From contig NZ_QUDO01000101.1 of assembly GCF_003477525.1 (NCBI RefSeq), positions 1 through 5,124 of the forward strand: a DNA stretch of 5,124 nucleotides, written 5' to 3'. The position numbers and the translations under genes were made by a program. Positions 1 to 5,124 of the stretch are shown piece by piece. The notes beneath the pieces were generated by a model. That model saw only the letters and a list, made by a program, of their open reading frames with translations. It was not told where the DNA came from and did no database searches. Each line of letters starts with the position of its first letter. Positions within the stretch are counted from its first letter, which is position 1. The DNA is from Ruminococcus sp. AF41-9 (GTDB lineage: Bacteria; Bacillota; Clostridia; Lachnospirales; Lachnospiraceae).

Positions 1-40
1 TTGATATTCCACTTATTTTAGGAAATTTAATAACTATTAT

Positions 41-55
41 ATTTGATTATCAAAT
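41..55. repeat. 15-base dyad, possible operator
   Basis: ATTTGAT and ATCAAAT are perfect 7-base inverted arms around a single central T. The size and spacing fit a binding site for a dimeric regulator or a recombinase. In AT-rich DNA a dyad of this length can also arise by chance, and there is no gene close enough to assign it to. Confidence 0.3.
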
Positions 56-97
56 TCTTCGCAAACCCTTGAAAACACTAAGTTTGTAGCAAGTGTA

Positions 98-176
98 CTT
101 TCCCTTACTCTTTCCCTTGTGTTACATTCTCCCATTAGCTTTCATGAACCTTAATATGGGAAAAATTAAGGGAAAG
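98..176. repeat. Direct and inverted CTTTCCCTT repeat cluster
   Basis: CTTTCCCTT occurs at 98-106 and again at 110-118 (12-base period, ...ACT between them). Its exact reverse complement AAGGGAAAG lies at 168-176. Nested inside are TCCCAT (130-135) with ATGGGA (156-161), and CCTTAAT (149-155) with ATTAAGG (165-171). The central TTCATGAA (141-148) is palindromic. RNA from this DNA could fold into alternative hairpins, or the repeats could be protein arm sites. No T tract follows, so it is not an ordinary terminator. Confidence 0.45.
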
Positions 177-227
177 AAAATTTCATAACACAGTATAACA
201 TATAACAATAACAACATGGTGAACTGA

Positions 228-258
228 TTGAAATGTTTTCGATATTTAACTCTATAAC
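228..258 (+). promoter_or_regulatory. Possible promoter for the DUF6061-like gene
   Basis: TTGAAA (228-233) and TATAAC (253-258) each match the sigma-A consensus at five of six bases. The 19-base spacer is longer than the ideal 17. Transcription would begin near 265, about 25 bases before the ATG at 289. The TATAACA pair at 194-207 is an alternative -10 source but has no convincing -35. Confidence 0.3.
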
Positions 259-288
259 TGATTATTAAAAAAATGGAGATAAGATACG

Positions 289-525
289 ATGAGAACAATA
301 TTTGCAGAATACAATCCACACAGAAACAGCATTGATGTTTATACCAATGCCGGTTATATGCTCCGCATTGACTGTTGGGAAGCTGAGAAGAACTTAAAAA
401 CCACTCCTGGATCAGACTGCGCATTAAATACACTTGCTATTGATGAGCCACTTGAATATGCACGATTATATCTTGATGGTAATATGCAAATGTGGGTAGA
501 TGCAGAAGATTCTTTGGAATTGTAA
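289..525 (+). CDS. DUF6061-like small protein
   Basis: This 78-residue protein resembles, from memory, the DUF6061 family of small uncharacterised proteins found in Clostridia, often in mobile or accessory DNA; no function is established. The pattern is an N-terminal beta-like segment (MRTIFAEYNPHRNSIDVYTN), a hydrophobic and acidic middle (GYMLRIDCWEAEKN), and an acidic C-terminal half with PLEYARLYLDGN followed by a short tail. It has no signal peptide or membrane segment and is probably cytoplasmic. The ATG is preceded by GGAG (275-278) with a 10-base gap, slightly long but usable. It is the only plus-strand gene in the window, convergent with the HAD gene, and a strong hairpin follows six bases after the stop. 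The family call is moderately sure; that it is a gene is supported by the ribosome site, the open frame and the trailing hairpin. Confidence 0.7.
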   Translation: MRTIFAEYNPHRNSIDVYTNAGYMLRIDCWEAEKNLKTTPGSDCALNTLAIDEPLEYARLYLDGNMQMWVDAEDSLEL

Positions 526-530
526 ACCAC

Positions 531-568
531 AAGTAGCCTGTATGCTTTATTTTACATACAGGCTACTT
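531..568. terminator. 14-bp hairpin between convergent genes
   Basis: AAGTAGCCTGTATG (531-544) pairs perfectly with CATACAGGCTACTT (555-568) around a 10-base loop. It starts six bases after the TAA of the DUF6061-like gene. Neither strand has a T tract directly after the stem; a T7 run at 599-605 on the plus strand is about 30 bases further on. The position between two convergent genes suggests a bidirectional transcription stop or a 3' end stabiliser, but it lacks the classic intrinsic-terminator tail. Confidence 0.6.
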
Positions 569-643
569 AATCAAAATCACCATAATTGATCAAGCAAGTT
601 TTTTTAATATACCTCGGAGTCATTTTCGTTCGATCTTTCATCG

Positions 644-1279
644 CTAATAAAATTTCTCTGAAGTGATAGCAGATAACAGATTGGCAGGTTTTTCTAAAAA
701 ATAATCTGCTTTTATGTGCTTATTATGACTGCCCCATACTGCTAAAGCAAAATCAATTCCCGCATTTTCCGCACATTTACTGTCATATTTGCTATCTCCG
801 ATATAAAGTACTTTCCTATGGTCTGTTTTTGATAATTCCACATATTTCAAAATCGGTGCGGCATTGGGTTTATGTTCCTGTGTATCGTCTGCACATATGA
901 TTGTTTTGAAATAATGACTGATACCAAACGGACAAAAATCATGTGTAAATTCTTCCCTTGTCTTTGATGTGACAATCCCCATTTCATAATCCAGACTTAG
1001 AAGATTTTTCAATAATTCAACGATTCCGTCAAATACTTTAATGTTATTTGTATAGTTACGCATATTTTTATCCCATAATTCTATCGCATAGGAAGTGTCT
1101 TTTATCGCAAGTTTTTTCAAAGCGTCTGTTCCTGTAATCCCTAACGCAAATCTTAGTTCAGAACATGGTATCTCTCTCCCGGACAATCCCTTTATAGTTT
1201 TCTGTAAAGAATGTAATACAGCATATTCCGTATCAATCAGAGTGCCGTCAATGTCAAAAACGATATGCTTATACTTCAT
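644..1279 (-). CDS. HAD-family hydrolase (phosphoglycolate phosphatase-like)
   Basis: This is a 211-residue soluble phosphatase of the haloacid dehalogenase superfamily, subfamily I, with a helical cap inserted after motif I. All four motifs are visible: motif I FDIDGTLID with nucleophile Asp9 and acid/base Asp11; motif II Thr104/Ser105 in IVTSK; motif III Lys137 in EHKPNAAP; motif IV GDSKYD with Asp162 and Asp166 for magnesium. DIDGT with a DT after it is typical of the Gph/PpaX-like group; the substrate cannot be read. I place the start at ATG 1279, with AGGTGG just upstream and the motif at residues 8-16; an upstream in-frame TTG at 1306 would add nine residues of no family character. The ATG lies inside the end of the acetyltransferase gene (11-base overlap), implying translational coupling. 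It is the last gene of the minus-strand unit. Confidence 0.9.
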   Translation of the reverse strand: MKYKHIVFDIDGTLIDTEYAVLHSLQKTIKGLSGREIPCSELRFALGITGTDALKKLAIKDTSYAIELWDKNMRNYTNNIKVFDGIVELLKNLLSLDYEMGIVTSKTREEFTHDFCPFGISHYFKTIICADDTQEHKPNAAPILKYVELSKTDHRKVLYIGDSKYDSKCAENAGIDFALAVWGSHNKHIKADYFLEKPANLLSAITSEKFY

Positions 1280-1871
1280 GCTGCCACCTTTCCCTGTCTG
1301 TATCAAAATAACGTATCACCCTGCATGGATTTCCTACTGCAACACAATTAGGCGGGATAGGGCGGGTAACTACACTTCCAGCCCCTATCACGCTGTTTTT
1401 TCCTATAGTGACTCCGGGCAGAAGAATACAGCCGCCGCCAATCCAGACATTACTTTCTATTTCTATCGGACGTGCATAGGTTCTAAAAAATGTTGTCTGA
1501 CGTTCCCTCCAATCCGGCACAAACCTTTCCTGTGGTAAGACAGGGTGTGAAGATGTATAAATCTGCACATTTGACGCAATCAATACCCTGTCGCCAATTC
1601 GGATAGTTTTGTTATCCACAAAGGTACAATTCATATTGACGATCACATCATTTCCCAAAAAAATATTTTTTCCATAGTCGCAATGAAAAGGCGTGTCGAT
1701 TGCCACATTTTCCCCTATTCCGCCCAACAGCTCCCGAAGAATGGAAGTGCGTTTTTCTGTATCTCTATAATCAGAAAAATAATATTTCCGTGTTAATTCC
1801 CTTGTGCGGGCAATCTGCTTTAACGTATCGCTGTCCGCTGTTTCCAAAAAATCACTGGATTCGTAATACAC
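1269..1871 (-). CDS. Maltose O-acetyltransferase-like sugar acetyltransferase (LbH)
   Basis: This 200-residue protein is of the CysE/LacA/Maa family, which transfers acetyl from acetyl-CoA to a sugar or similar hydroxyl; it normally works as a cytoplasmic trimer. Residues about 8-50 are a Mac-type N-terminal domain (TLKQIARTRELTRKY, ILRELLGGIG). From about 54 come left-handed beta-helix hexapeptide turns (GENVAI, GNDVIV, IRIGDRVLIAS), resuming at 142-175 (VWIGGGCILLPGVTIG, VIGAGSVV) and ending with VAVGNPCRVIR. His109 in YTSSHP sits where the family's catalytic histidine lies. A loop of about 25 residues (111-135, rich in R, F and W) interrupts the helix and probably shapes the acceptor site. 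The start is GTG with AAGGGGGG five bases upstream; the N terminus is about ten residues shorter than usual Mac domains. The gene follows the HD stop by 11 bases and overlaps the HAD gene. The acceptor is unknown. Confidence 0.9.
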   Translation of the reverse strand: MYYESSDFLETADSDTLKQIARTRELTRKYYFSDYRDTEKRTSILRELLGGIGENVAIDTPFHCDYGKNIFLGNDVIVNMNCTFVDNKTIRIGDRVLIASNVQIYTSSHPVLPQERFVPDWRERQTTFFRTYARPIEIESNVWIGGGCILLPGVTIGKNSVIGAGSVVTRPIPPNCVAVGNPCRVIRYFDTDRERWQHEV

Positions 1872-1882
1872 AATATCCCCCC

Positions 1883-2481
1883 TTAACGAAAACTGTTTTC
1901 CATAACGCCCGGAAGCAGGGCATAGATAGAACAGCCAATCTGATCCTCAAACCGTTCTTTAATCTCTAAAATCTTTTTCCATCTGTCTATTGTCGCTGGG
2001 TGAACGCCGTATCGCATTGTCACGTCTACAAATCTCTTTTCCAAAAGACAGAACCCCGAGGCATAGCCAATGCGTCACATAACTGTACAAGACGGTCATA
2101 ATCATCATATACCGCATTTGCAACAAATTCTTTCATAAACAGGTAATCCTCATCACTGACATCAAACTCTCCGATAGATGTGGCAATATCCTGTATCATA
2201 AATGCGTGGGATATACATATTTGTGCGGCTTTTCCCCACCCACGCTCCATACAGTAACGATAGCCGTCTATCAGATGCCTTTCCGAACTCACTCCGGCAT
2301 AACGTCCAATATCGTGTAACAGCCCGAAAATATACGCCTGTTCAGAAGATAAATCTTTACAGTGTGACGCAATGTTTTTACAGGCTTCGGCTACATACCG
2401 GGAATGTTCTGCCCATGCTCCCGGATTGGATTCTGCCGCTTCCCTTAATGCCAGTTCTGCGGTCTGAATGTTCAACTCCAT
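1883..2481 (-). pseudogene. HD-domain phosphohydrolase, frameshifted
   Basis: The gene starts at ATG 2481 (AAAGGAG, six-base gap). The intact frame runs 151 codons to a TAG at 2026-2028. HD-superfamily metal ligands are visible: His26 in EHSRYVAEA, His56-Asp57 in LLHDIGR, and Asp136 in VQLCDALA, with His92 in SHAF as an extra conserved histidine; this suggests a metal-dependent phosphohydrolase. After Pro141 the frame is lost. Reading from 2056 in the -1 frame restores FCLLEKRFVDV, then a helical tail (RWKKILEIKERFEDQIG) ending in MENSFR at TAA 1883-1885. One extra G in the GGGG run at 2054-2057 would give a single 199-residue protein whose stop falls 11 bases before the next start, as expected in an operon. 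It is either a real one-base loss or an error in a homopolymer. The 151-residue product keeps the metal ligands and could still fold. Substrate unknown. Confidence 0.8.
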
Positions 2482-2503
2482 TTTTAACTCCTTTCAAAAG
2501 GGC

Positions 2504-2531
2504 GGGGCTGGAAGATAAACTGTCCAGCCCC
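2504..2531 (-). terminator. Intergenic hairpin ahead of the HD gene
   Basis: On the minus strand GGGGCTGGA (2531-2523) pairs perfectly with TCCAGCCCC (2512-2504) around a 10-base loop, just after the stop of the small protein gene. It is followed by GCCCTTTTG, a weak T run, and then the ribosome site of the HD gene. It may partly stop transcription between the small gene and the enzyme genes, or it may be an RNA-processing element. The plus strand has no T tract. Confidence 0.45.
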
Positions 2532-2557
2532 TTTATGATGAAATATTTACAGATAAA

Positions 2558-2797
2558 TCAGCAATCCCCGGCATAGTACGAAACAATGTTCATATAGTCC
2601 GTTGGATTCGGAACTTCTAAAACAAGCCGCAAACAGTTTTTGTTTTGGGAGTATTGCCGCCACAAACTGCCCTGTATCTTTTCTTCCCCATTGATGTTTT
2701 GTTTTTTACCATCCGGGCAGAGCATATTTACTTTGCCGGAACAGCTATTGACCGTATCTAAAAAATTTTTCATGTTCAGAATGTTCAGTTTTACCAC
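2558..2797 (-). CDS. Small conserved-looking protein, 79 residues
   Basis: I do not recognise a function. The product begins MVKLNILNMKNFLDTVNSC and ends DYMNIVSYYAGDC. It resembles, from memory, short Clostridia proteins of the pattern K-x-F-x-x-x-V-x-x-C-x-G-x-V, some of which carry an automatic and uninformative 'polya polymerase' label; that name should not be read as an activity. It is soluble, with no signal or membrane segment, and has three cysteines (Cys18, Cys26 and the last residue), all counted from the GTG start. The start is GTG at 2797, chosen because AGGAGGTGAG (2804-2813) precedes it; longer open frame to 2992 overlaps the AraC gene and has no ribosome site. A TATAAT box and a leader hairpin lie just upstream, so it may have its own promoter inside the operon. 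Confidence 0.65.
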   Translation of the reverse strand: MVKLNILNMKNFLDTVNSCSGKVNMLCPDGKKQNINGEEKIQGSLWRQYSQNKNCLRLVLEVPNPTDYMNIVSYYAGDC

Positions 2798-2810
2798 TTT
2801 GCACTCACCT

Positions 2811-2838
2811 CCTGTAAATGACGGATTTACTTTACAGG
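2811..2838 (-). promoter_or_regulatory. Leader hairpin overlapping the small gene's ribosome site
   Basis: In the minus-strand transcript CCTGTAAA (2838-2831) can pair with TTTACAGG (2818-2811), which contains half of the AGGAGG ribosome site (2813-2808). A competing inner hairpin pairs GTAAAT (2830-2825) with ATTTAC (2819-2814) around a five-base loop and leaves the AGGAGG free. The two folds exclude each other, as in a small translational switch. Both stems are short and AU-rich, so the effect may be modest. Confidence 0.35.
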
Positions 2839-2842
2839 TATC

Positions 2843-2848
2843 ATTATA
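2843..2848 (-). promoter_or_regulatory. TATAAT -10 box upstream of the small gene
   Basis: A perfect TATAAT lies on the minus strand in the 88-base gap after the AraC gene, and transcription would start about 40 bases before the GTG. The bases 17 upstream (TATTTT) are a poor -35, so activity may need an activator, such as the neighbouring AraC protein, or the match may be chance. Confidence 0.4.
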
Positions 2849-2885
2849 ATGCAAAAGGAATAGAAAAAATATTTCTTTTCTGCCC

Positions 2886-3797
2886 TTATCTATCATTATT
2901 CTGCCATTTTCTCCGATATTCTGTGGGTGAACAATGTGTGTATTCTCGAAAAACCTTTCCAAAATAACTGCTACTCCCCAAACCGCACTCATGGCTGATA
3001 ACGGTAACTGCTTCCTGCCCCTTTGCTAGCATCTGACAGGCAGCTTGCAGACGGTAAGCCTTTATATACTCTACGGGTGTCATGTGCAGACAGTCATGGA
3101 ACACTCTATAACACTCCCTTTCGCTTAGGTATGCTGCTGCCGCAAGTTCCGGGATAGAGATTTTCTCTCTGTAATGTTCGTGAATATATATCATCATCAG
3201 CTTTATTTTATCGTTGCTTTTATTATGTTCCCCCTTTTTTTCACGCATAGGACGGGATAGTTCAAAAAGCATGAGCCATATTTCTGTTAGGGTTTCCCGC
3301 AGTTTTATTTCATATCCAAATTCATCACTGGATAAACGAAATGAAGCGGCAAGCAGTTTCAAAATCCTTTCTTCTTCTGCATTGCCTGGAAAAAGCGGAA
3401 TTACCTCAATCTGTGGGGCTGTTATGATAGGCGCAATATATTTTTGTTCAATCCTGCTTCCCTGTTCCCCGGCAAGTAGGGAAACATCGAAAATATGAAG
3501 TAGCTGTATATTCTTTTCTTTCTGCGATATTGCTTTTGTCATATGGAGTACATTGGAATTTACTATGCCGCCGCTTCCAGCCGGAAACAACAGTTTTCCT
3601 CCCGGCGTATCATATTCAATGCTACCACTTTCCATATAAAAAAGTTCCACTGTCTTGTGCCAGTGCCACGGTACATAATGTCCGATATACTTGTCAAGTT
3701 CTGCCCTTGAAGCGATATAGGGAAAATCTTTTTCAAAACCGGGAAGCAGTTCTTCCTTGCTTCCAGTATAAAATTCAATGCTATGGATATTTTTCAT
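2886..3797 (-). CDS. AraC-family transcriptional regulator with cupin sensor
   Basis: This 303-residue DNA-binding regulator has the usual AraC/XylS length. The N-terminal half (about 25-130) is a cupin/jelly-roll ligand domain with HWHK at His45/His47 followed by Glu51, a typical cupin pattern in sugar-responsive members. The C-terminal 100 residues hold two helix-turn-helix units: ISIPELAAAAYLSERECYRVF (213-233) and the ISHECGLGSSSYFGKVFREY region (267-286), ending in the family signature CSPTEYRRKW. ATG at 3797 has AGGTGA six bases upstream and a good promoter 48 bases further up. It leads the co-directional block of small protein, HD, acetyltransferase and HAD genes, so it probably controls that block and perhaps itself; no clear repeated operator is visible. 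The effector is unknown, but a sugar or sugar phosphate fits the neighbouring enzymes (inference). Confidence 0.93.
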   Translation of the reverse strand: MKNIHSIEFYTGSKEELLPGFEKDFPYIASRAELDKYIGHYVPWHWHKTVELFYMESGSIEYDTPGGKLLFPAGSGGIVNSNVLHMTKAISQKEKNIQLLHIFDVSLLAGEQGSRIEQKYIAPIITAPQIEVIPLFPGNAEEERILKLLAASFRLSSDEFGYEIKLRETLTEIWLMLFELSRPMREKKGEHNKSNDKIKLMMIYIHEHYREKISIPELAAAAYLSERECYRVFHDCLHMTPVEYIKAYRLQAACQMLAKGQEAVTVISHECGLGSSSYFGKVFREYTHCSPTEYRRKWQNNDR

Positions 3798-3844
3798 GTC
3801 TGTTCACCTGCACATCTGCGATTTTGTATCTGCTTTATGGATTA

Positions 3845-3874
3845 AATATACTAGAATAGCTCGGTAATTGTCAA
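3845..3874 (-). promoter_or_regulatory. Sigma-A type promoter for the AraC unit
   Basis: On the minus strand a perfect TTGACA (3874-3869) is separated by 18 bases from TATATT (3850-3845), a five-of-six match to TATAAT. Transcription would start near 3838, about 40 bases before the AraC start codon. It lies downstream of the DUF6040 terminator, so the AraC block is a separate transcription unit from the mobilization genes. Confidence 0.65.
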
Positions 3875-3988
3875 TCAATCAAAACAGATTCATTTGGAAG
3901 ATTATAAAAAATAGTGTTAAAAATCAAAGAACAGTTTTCACAGACTCTAAAAATCTGGATAACTAAAAATAAGTATATTTGTTTTGTG

Positions 3989-4017
3989 AAAAACAGGCAG
4001 TTTTACCTGCCCATTTT
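3989..4017 (-). terminator. Rho-independent terminator after the DUF6040-like gene
   Basis: On the minus strand, four bases after the TAA at 4021, the core GGCAG (4011-4007) pairs with CTGCC (4000-3996) around a six-base loop. Two G-U pairs and four A-T pairs extend the stem to 11 pairs, and the descending arm runs into TTTTT (3993-3989). This is the usual A-tract, stem, T-tract layout of an intrinsic terminator. Confidence 0.75.
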
Positions 4018-4020
4018 ACT

Positions 4021-4989
4021 TTAAAAATATCCTCGTTTTTCTCGCCAGTTTTTCACATAACATCGGATTCCGATATAAACCGCATGTACCAGAAGTAGCA
4101 ACATAATGAGGTTTATCGGAATAATTGATTTTATCCATTTTCCGAAATAGATTATGATAGCTGTACTCATTATCACCACCATGATGCTGATAATATCCCA
4201 GCAATATTTCCGGTAGATTTTCCCCACCTGATAGCCAGTCCCGATTATCAGCAATCCCGTTATGATAAATAAAATTCCCATAACAATACTTACAATCAGC
4301 CAGTACACAATCCCTGAAATGATACTATTTGAGATTCCACTGCTTAACTGTCCGAAAGAATCTGCACCTGCAACAAATTTTTGAAACAGGCTTAAGATTC
4401 CTTTAGCAAACATACTGAAAAAGCTAATACAGTCACTAAAGAAAACTGGAGAAAGGATAGCAGTGAATAGTGTAATGGCTATACTGTACCATGCCAGCAG
4501 AAACAGGATACTTTCATAACCAGCCGTCATATTTTTATATTTTTTCTCTAACTGAATTTTACGGTTATCGCATTTTTCTTTTGCTTTTTGGTAAGCAGTG
4601 CGGTCACAGTTATCGCATTTCTCATAGGGCACTTTTTTCTCAACAGCGACCTCTGTTGTCTTTTGGTGTGTCTGTGCATAGCGTTTTGCCTGTTCCGCTT
4701 TTTCATACCTAAATTTCCATGCCACGACTTCTGCGTCGGCTCTTTTCCTGCTGTCTGTCTCGTTGGCTAATTGTTCTTCTATTTTCCTTAATCTTGTCCG
4801 CAATGCTTCGATATTCTCGACTCTGTTTTCGCTGTTCAATTTCTCGTTCAAGGTCAGCGATCTGTTTAGCTGCCTGTTCAGTTCCATAATCATCTGGTCT
4901 TTCTGATCCAGTTCGTCCTGCATCTGTTCTGTCATCTGTAGAAGTTCTTCCACTTGACCGACGTTCTCTAAGTTTACGCATTCTCGCAT
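4021..4989 (-). CDS. DUF6040-like coiled-coil membrane protein
   Basis: This 322-residue protein resembles, from memory, the DUF6040 family often found beside relaxase genes in mobilizable elements of Firmicutes; no role is established. Residues about 7-155 are highly charged and predicted by eye as coiled coil (QMTEQMQDELDQKDQMIMEL onward). A cysteine cluster lies within it: Cys125-x-x-Cys128 and Cys140, with KCDN occurring twice. The C-terminal half has about four hydrophobic segments (near 160-181, 223-250, 264-282 and 289-309), followed by a basic tail (VKNWREKRGYF). It is thus probably an inner membrane protein with a long cytoplasmic coil. ATG 4989 follows GTGAGGG at about seven bases, and a TAG sits directly before it. 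The first 93 codons overlap the end of the upstream relaxase gene in another frame, and in that stretch only 6 of 93 codons end in T, against 18 of 67 in codons 94-160. Confidence 0.75.
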   Translation of the reverse strand: MRECVNLENVGQVEELLQMTEQMQDELDQKDQMIMELNRQLNRSLTLNEKLNSENRVENIEALRTRLRKIEEQLANETDSRKRADAEVVAWKFRYEKAEQAKRYAQTHQKTTEVAVEKKVPYEKCDNCDRTAYQKAKEKCDNRKIQLEKKYKNMTAGYESILFLLAWYSIAITLFTAILSPVFFSDCISFFSMFAKGILSLFQKFVAGADSFGQLSSGISNSIISGIVYWLIVSIVMGILFIITGLLIIGTGYQVGKIYRKYCWDIISIMVVIMSTAIIIYFGKWIKSIIPINLIMLLLLVHAVYIGIRCYVKNWREKRGYF

Positions 4990-5122
4990 CTATATCCCTC
5001 ACTTTCTCTATCTGCTGTTTAAGGTCAGTAATTCTCTGCTCTGTTTCAGCAATAAGCTGTTCTCGTTGTTCAGCTTCTGCGTTAATTCCTGCCATTGCTG
5101 ATTCTCGGTTTCCAACTGTTCG
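4709..5122 (-). CDS. Probable MobA/MobL-type relaxase, C-terminal part
   Basis: Only the last 137 residues are in the window; the frame is open to the right edge and ends at TAG 4711-4709. The relaxase domain itself is not visible, so the name rests on tail character and context. The tail has a coiled coil (EQLIAETEQRITDLKQQIEK), then DIDARMRKLRERR, a Gly/Asp/Thr-rich linker (about residues 56-75), a second coil (AAKQIADLEREIEQRKQSRE) and a basic end (EKSRRRSRGMEI). This order matches my memory of MobA/MobL C termini in Firmicutes elements. In the 281 bases shared with the DUF6040-like gene, third positions in this frame are 26% GC and 29% T, close to normal coding in the neighbouring part, while the other frame has 55% GC. 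That supports this as a real coding frame. A competing 38-codon frame ending at 5008 is discussed under rejected items. Confidence 0.6.
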   Translation of the reverse strand, partial: RTVGNRESAMAGINAEAEQREQLIAETEQRITDLKQQIEKVRDIDARMRKLRERRSSGRTSTDDRTDAGRTGSERPDDYGTEQAAKQIADLEREIEQRKQSREYRSIADKIKENRRTISQRDRQQEKSRRRSRGMEI

Positions 5123-5124
5123 AT

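Larger units (their letters stand above)
1..288. other. Non-coding, repeat-rich upstream region
   Basis: I see no supportable gene here. Frame 3 on the plus strand is open from the window edge to a TAG at 87-89 (28 codons), but its translation resembles nothing I know. The region contains a 15-base dyad at 41-55, two direct copies of CTTTCCCTT (98-106 and 110-118) with an inverted copy at 168-176, further nested inverted repeats at 130-171, and two abutting TATAACA copies at 194-207. The last part holds a possible promoter and the ribosome site for the gene at 289. Such a cluster could be a regulatory region or a recombination site at an element edge; the sequence alone does not decide. Confidence 0.5.

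Noticed and set aside
122..433. 103-codon minus-strand open frame across the left region
   Set aside because: It runs antisense to the DUF6061-like gene, has no ribosome site I can see, and its Cys/Leu/Ile-rich translation looks like a reverse shadow.
2040..2060. Programmed ribosomal frameshift in the HD gene
   Set aside because: The -1 direction is right but there is no X-XXY-YYZ slippery heptamer in phase and no obvious downstream pseudoknot; a one-base loss in a G run is simpler.
1700..2576. Plus-strand open frames opposite the acetyltransferase and HD genes
   Set aside because: They are antisense to clear protein families, lack ribosome sites and give no recognisable protein.
2798..2992. 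N-terminal extension of the small protein frame into the AraC gene
   Set aside because: The extension overlaps conserved AraC C-terminal codons, lacks a ribosome site, and the GTG at 2797 has AGGAGGTGAG placed ideally.
5008..5124. A 38-codon minus-strand frame ending at TAG 5010-5008, 18 bases before the DUF6040 start (coiled-coil-like, beginning IEQLETENQQWQ)
   Set aside because: It would make a tidy upstream gene end, but only 1 of its 38 codons ends in T, unlike real coding here, while the competing relaxase frame has normal third positions and stays open to 4709. Shifting Gln/Glu codons by one base produces Asn-rich coil-like peptides automatically. It remains the main alternative if the relaxase frame proves false.
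1..5124. CRISPR array, tRNA, rRNA or insertion sequence
   Set aside because: I saw no regularly spaced repeats of CRISPR length, no tRNA cloverleaf, no rRNA-like stretch and no transposase fragment on either strand.

Overview
The window looks like accessory DNA from a low-to-mid GC gut-type Clostridia bacterium (Lachnospiraceae or a relative). This rests on AT-rich intergenic DNA, strong AGGAGG-type ribosome sites, GTG starts in two genes, and a mobilization-type coiled-coil gene beside a DUF6040-like membrane protein. That pair is typical of mobilizable or integrative elements of Firmicutes. The assignment is inference from gene types, not a database match.

Layout from left to right. Positions 1-288 hold no gene I can support, but are rich in short direct and inverted repeats. 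Positions 289-525 (+) encode a 78-residue DUF6061-like protein, closed by a 14-bp hairpin at 531-568. Everything else is on the minus strand. Read in its own direction (high to low coordinate), it starts with the 3' end of a probable MobA/MobL-type relaxase (stop at 4709, running off the right edge). Next is a DUF6040-like coiled-coil membrane protein (4989 to 4021) with a rho-independent terminator at 3990-4017. A new unit then begins with a good sigma-A type promoter (3845-3874) and an AraC-family regulator (3797-2886). It is followed by a 79-residue small protein (GTG start, 2797-2558) with its own TATAAT box and leader hairpin, an HD-domain protein carrying a frameshift (2481-1883), a maltose-acetyltransferase-like LbH protein (1871-1269), and a HAD-family phosphatase (1279-644) that overlaps it by 11 bases.

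The AraC-to-HAD block reads as one co-directional cargo unit: a cupin-type sensor/regulator followed by three small-molecule enzymes (HD phosphohydrolase, O-acetyltransferase, HAD phosphatase). No substrate can be read from the sequence.

The two most notable observations follow. (1) The relaxase tail and the first 93 codons of the DUF6040-like gene appear to occupy the same 281 bases in two reading frames, and third-position base use favours the relaxase frame as the older, constrained one. (2) The HD gene has an apparent loss of one base in a G run. Restoring one G gives a 199-residue protein ending 11 bases before the next start codon.
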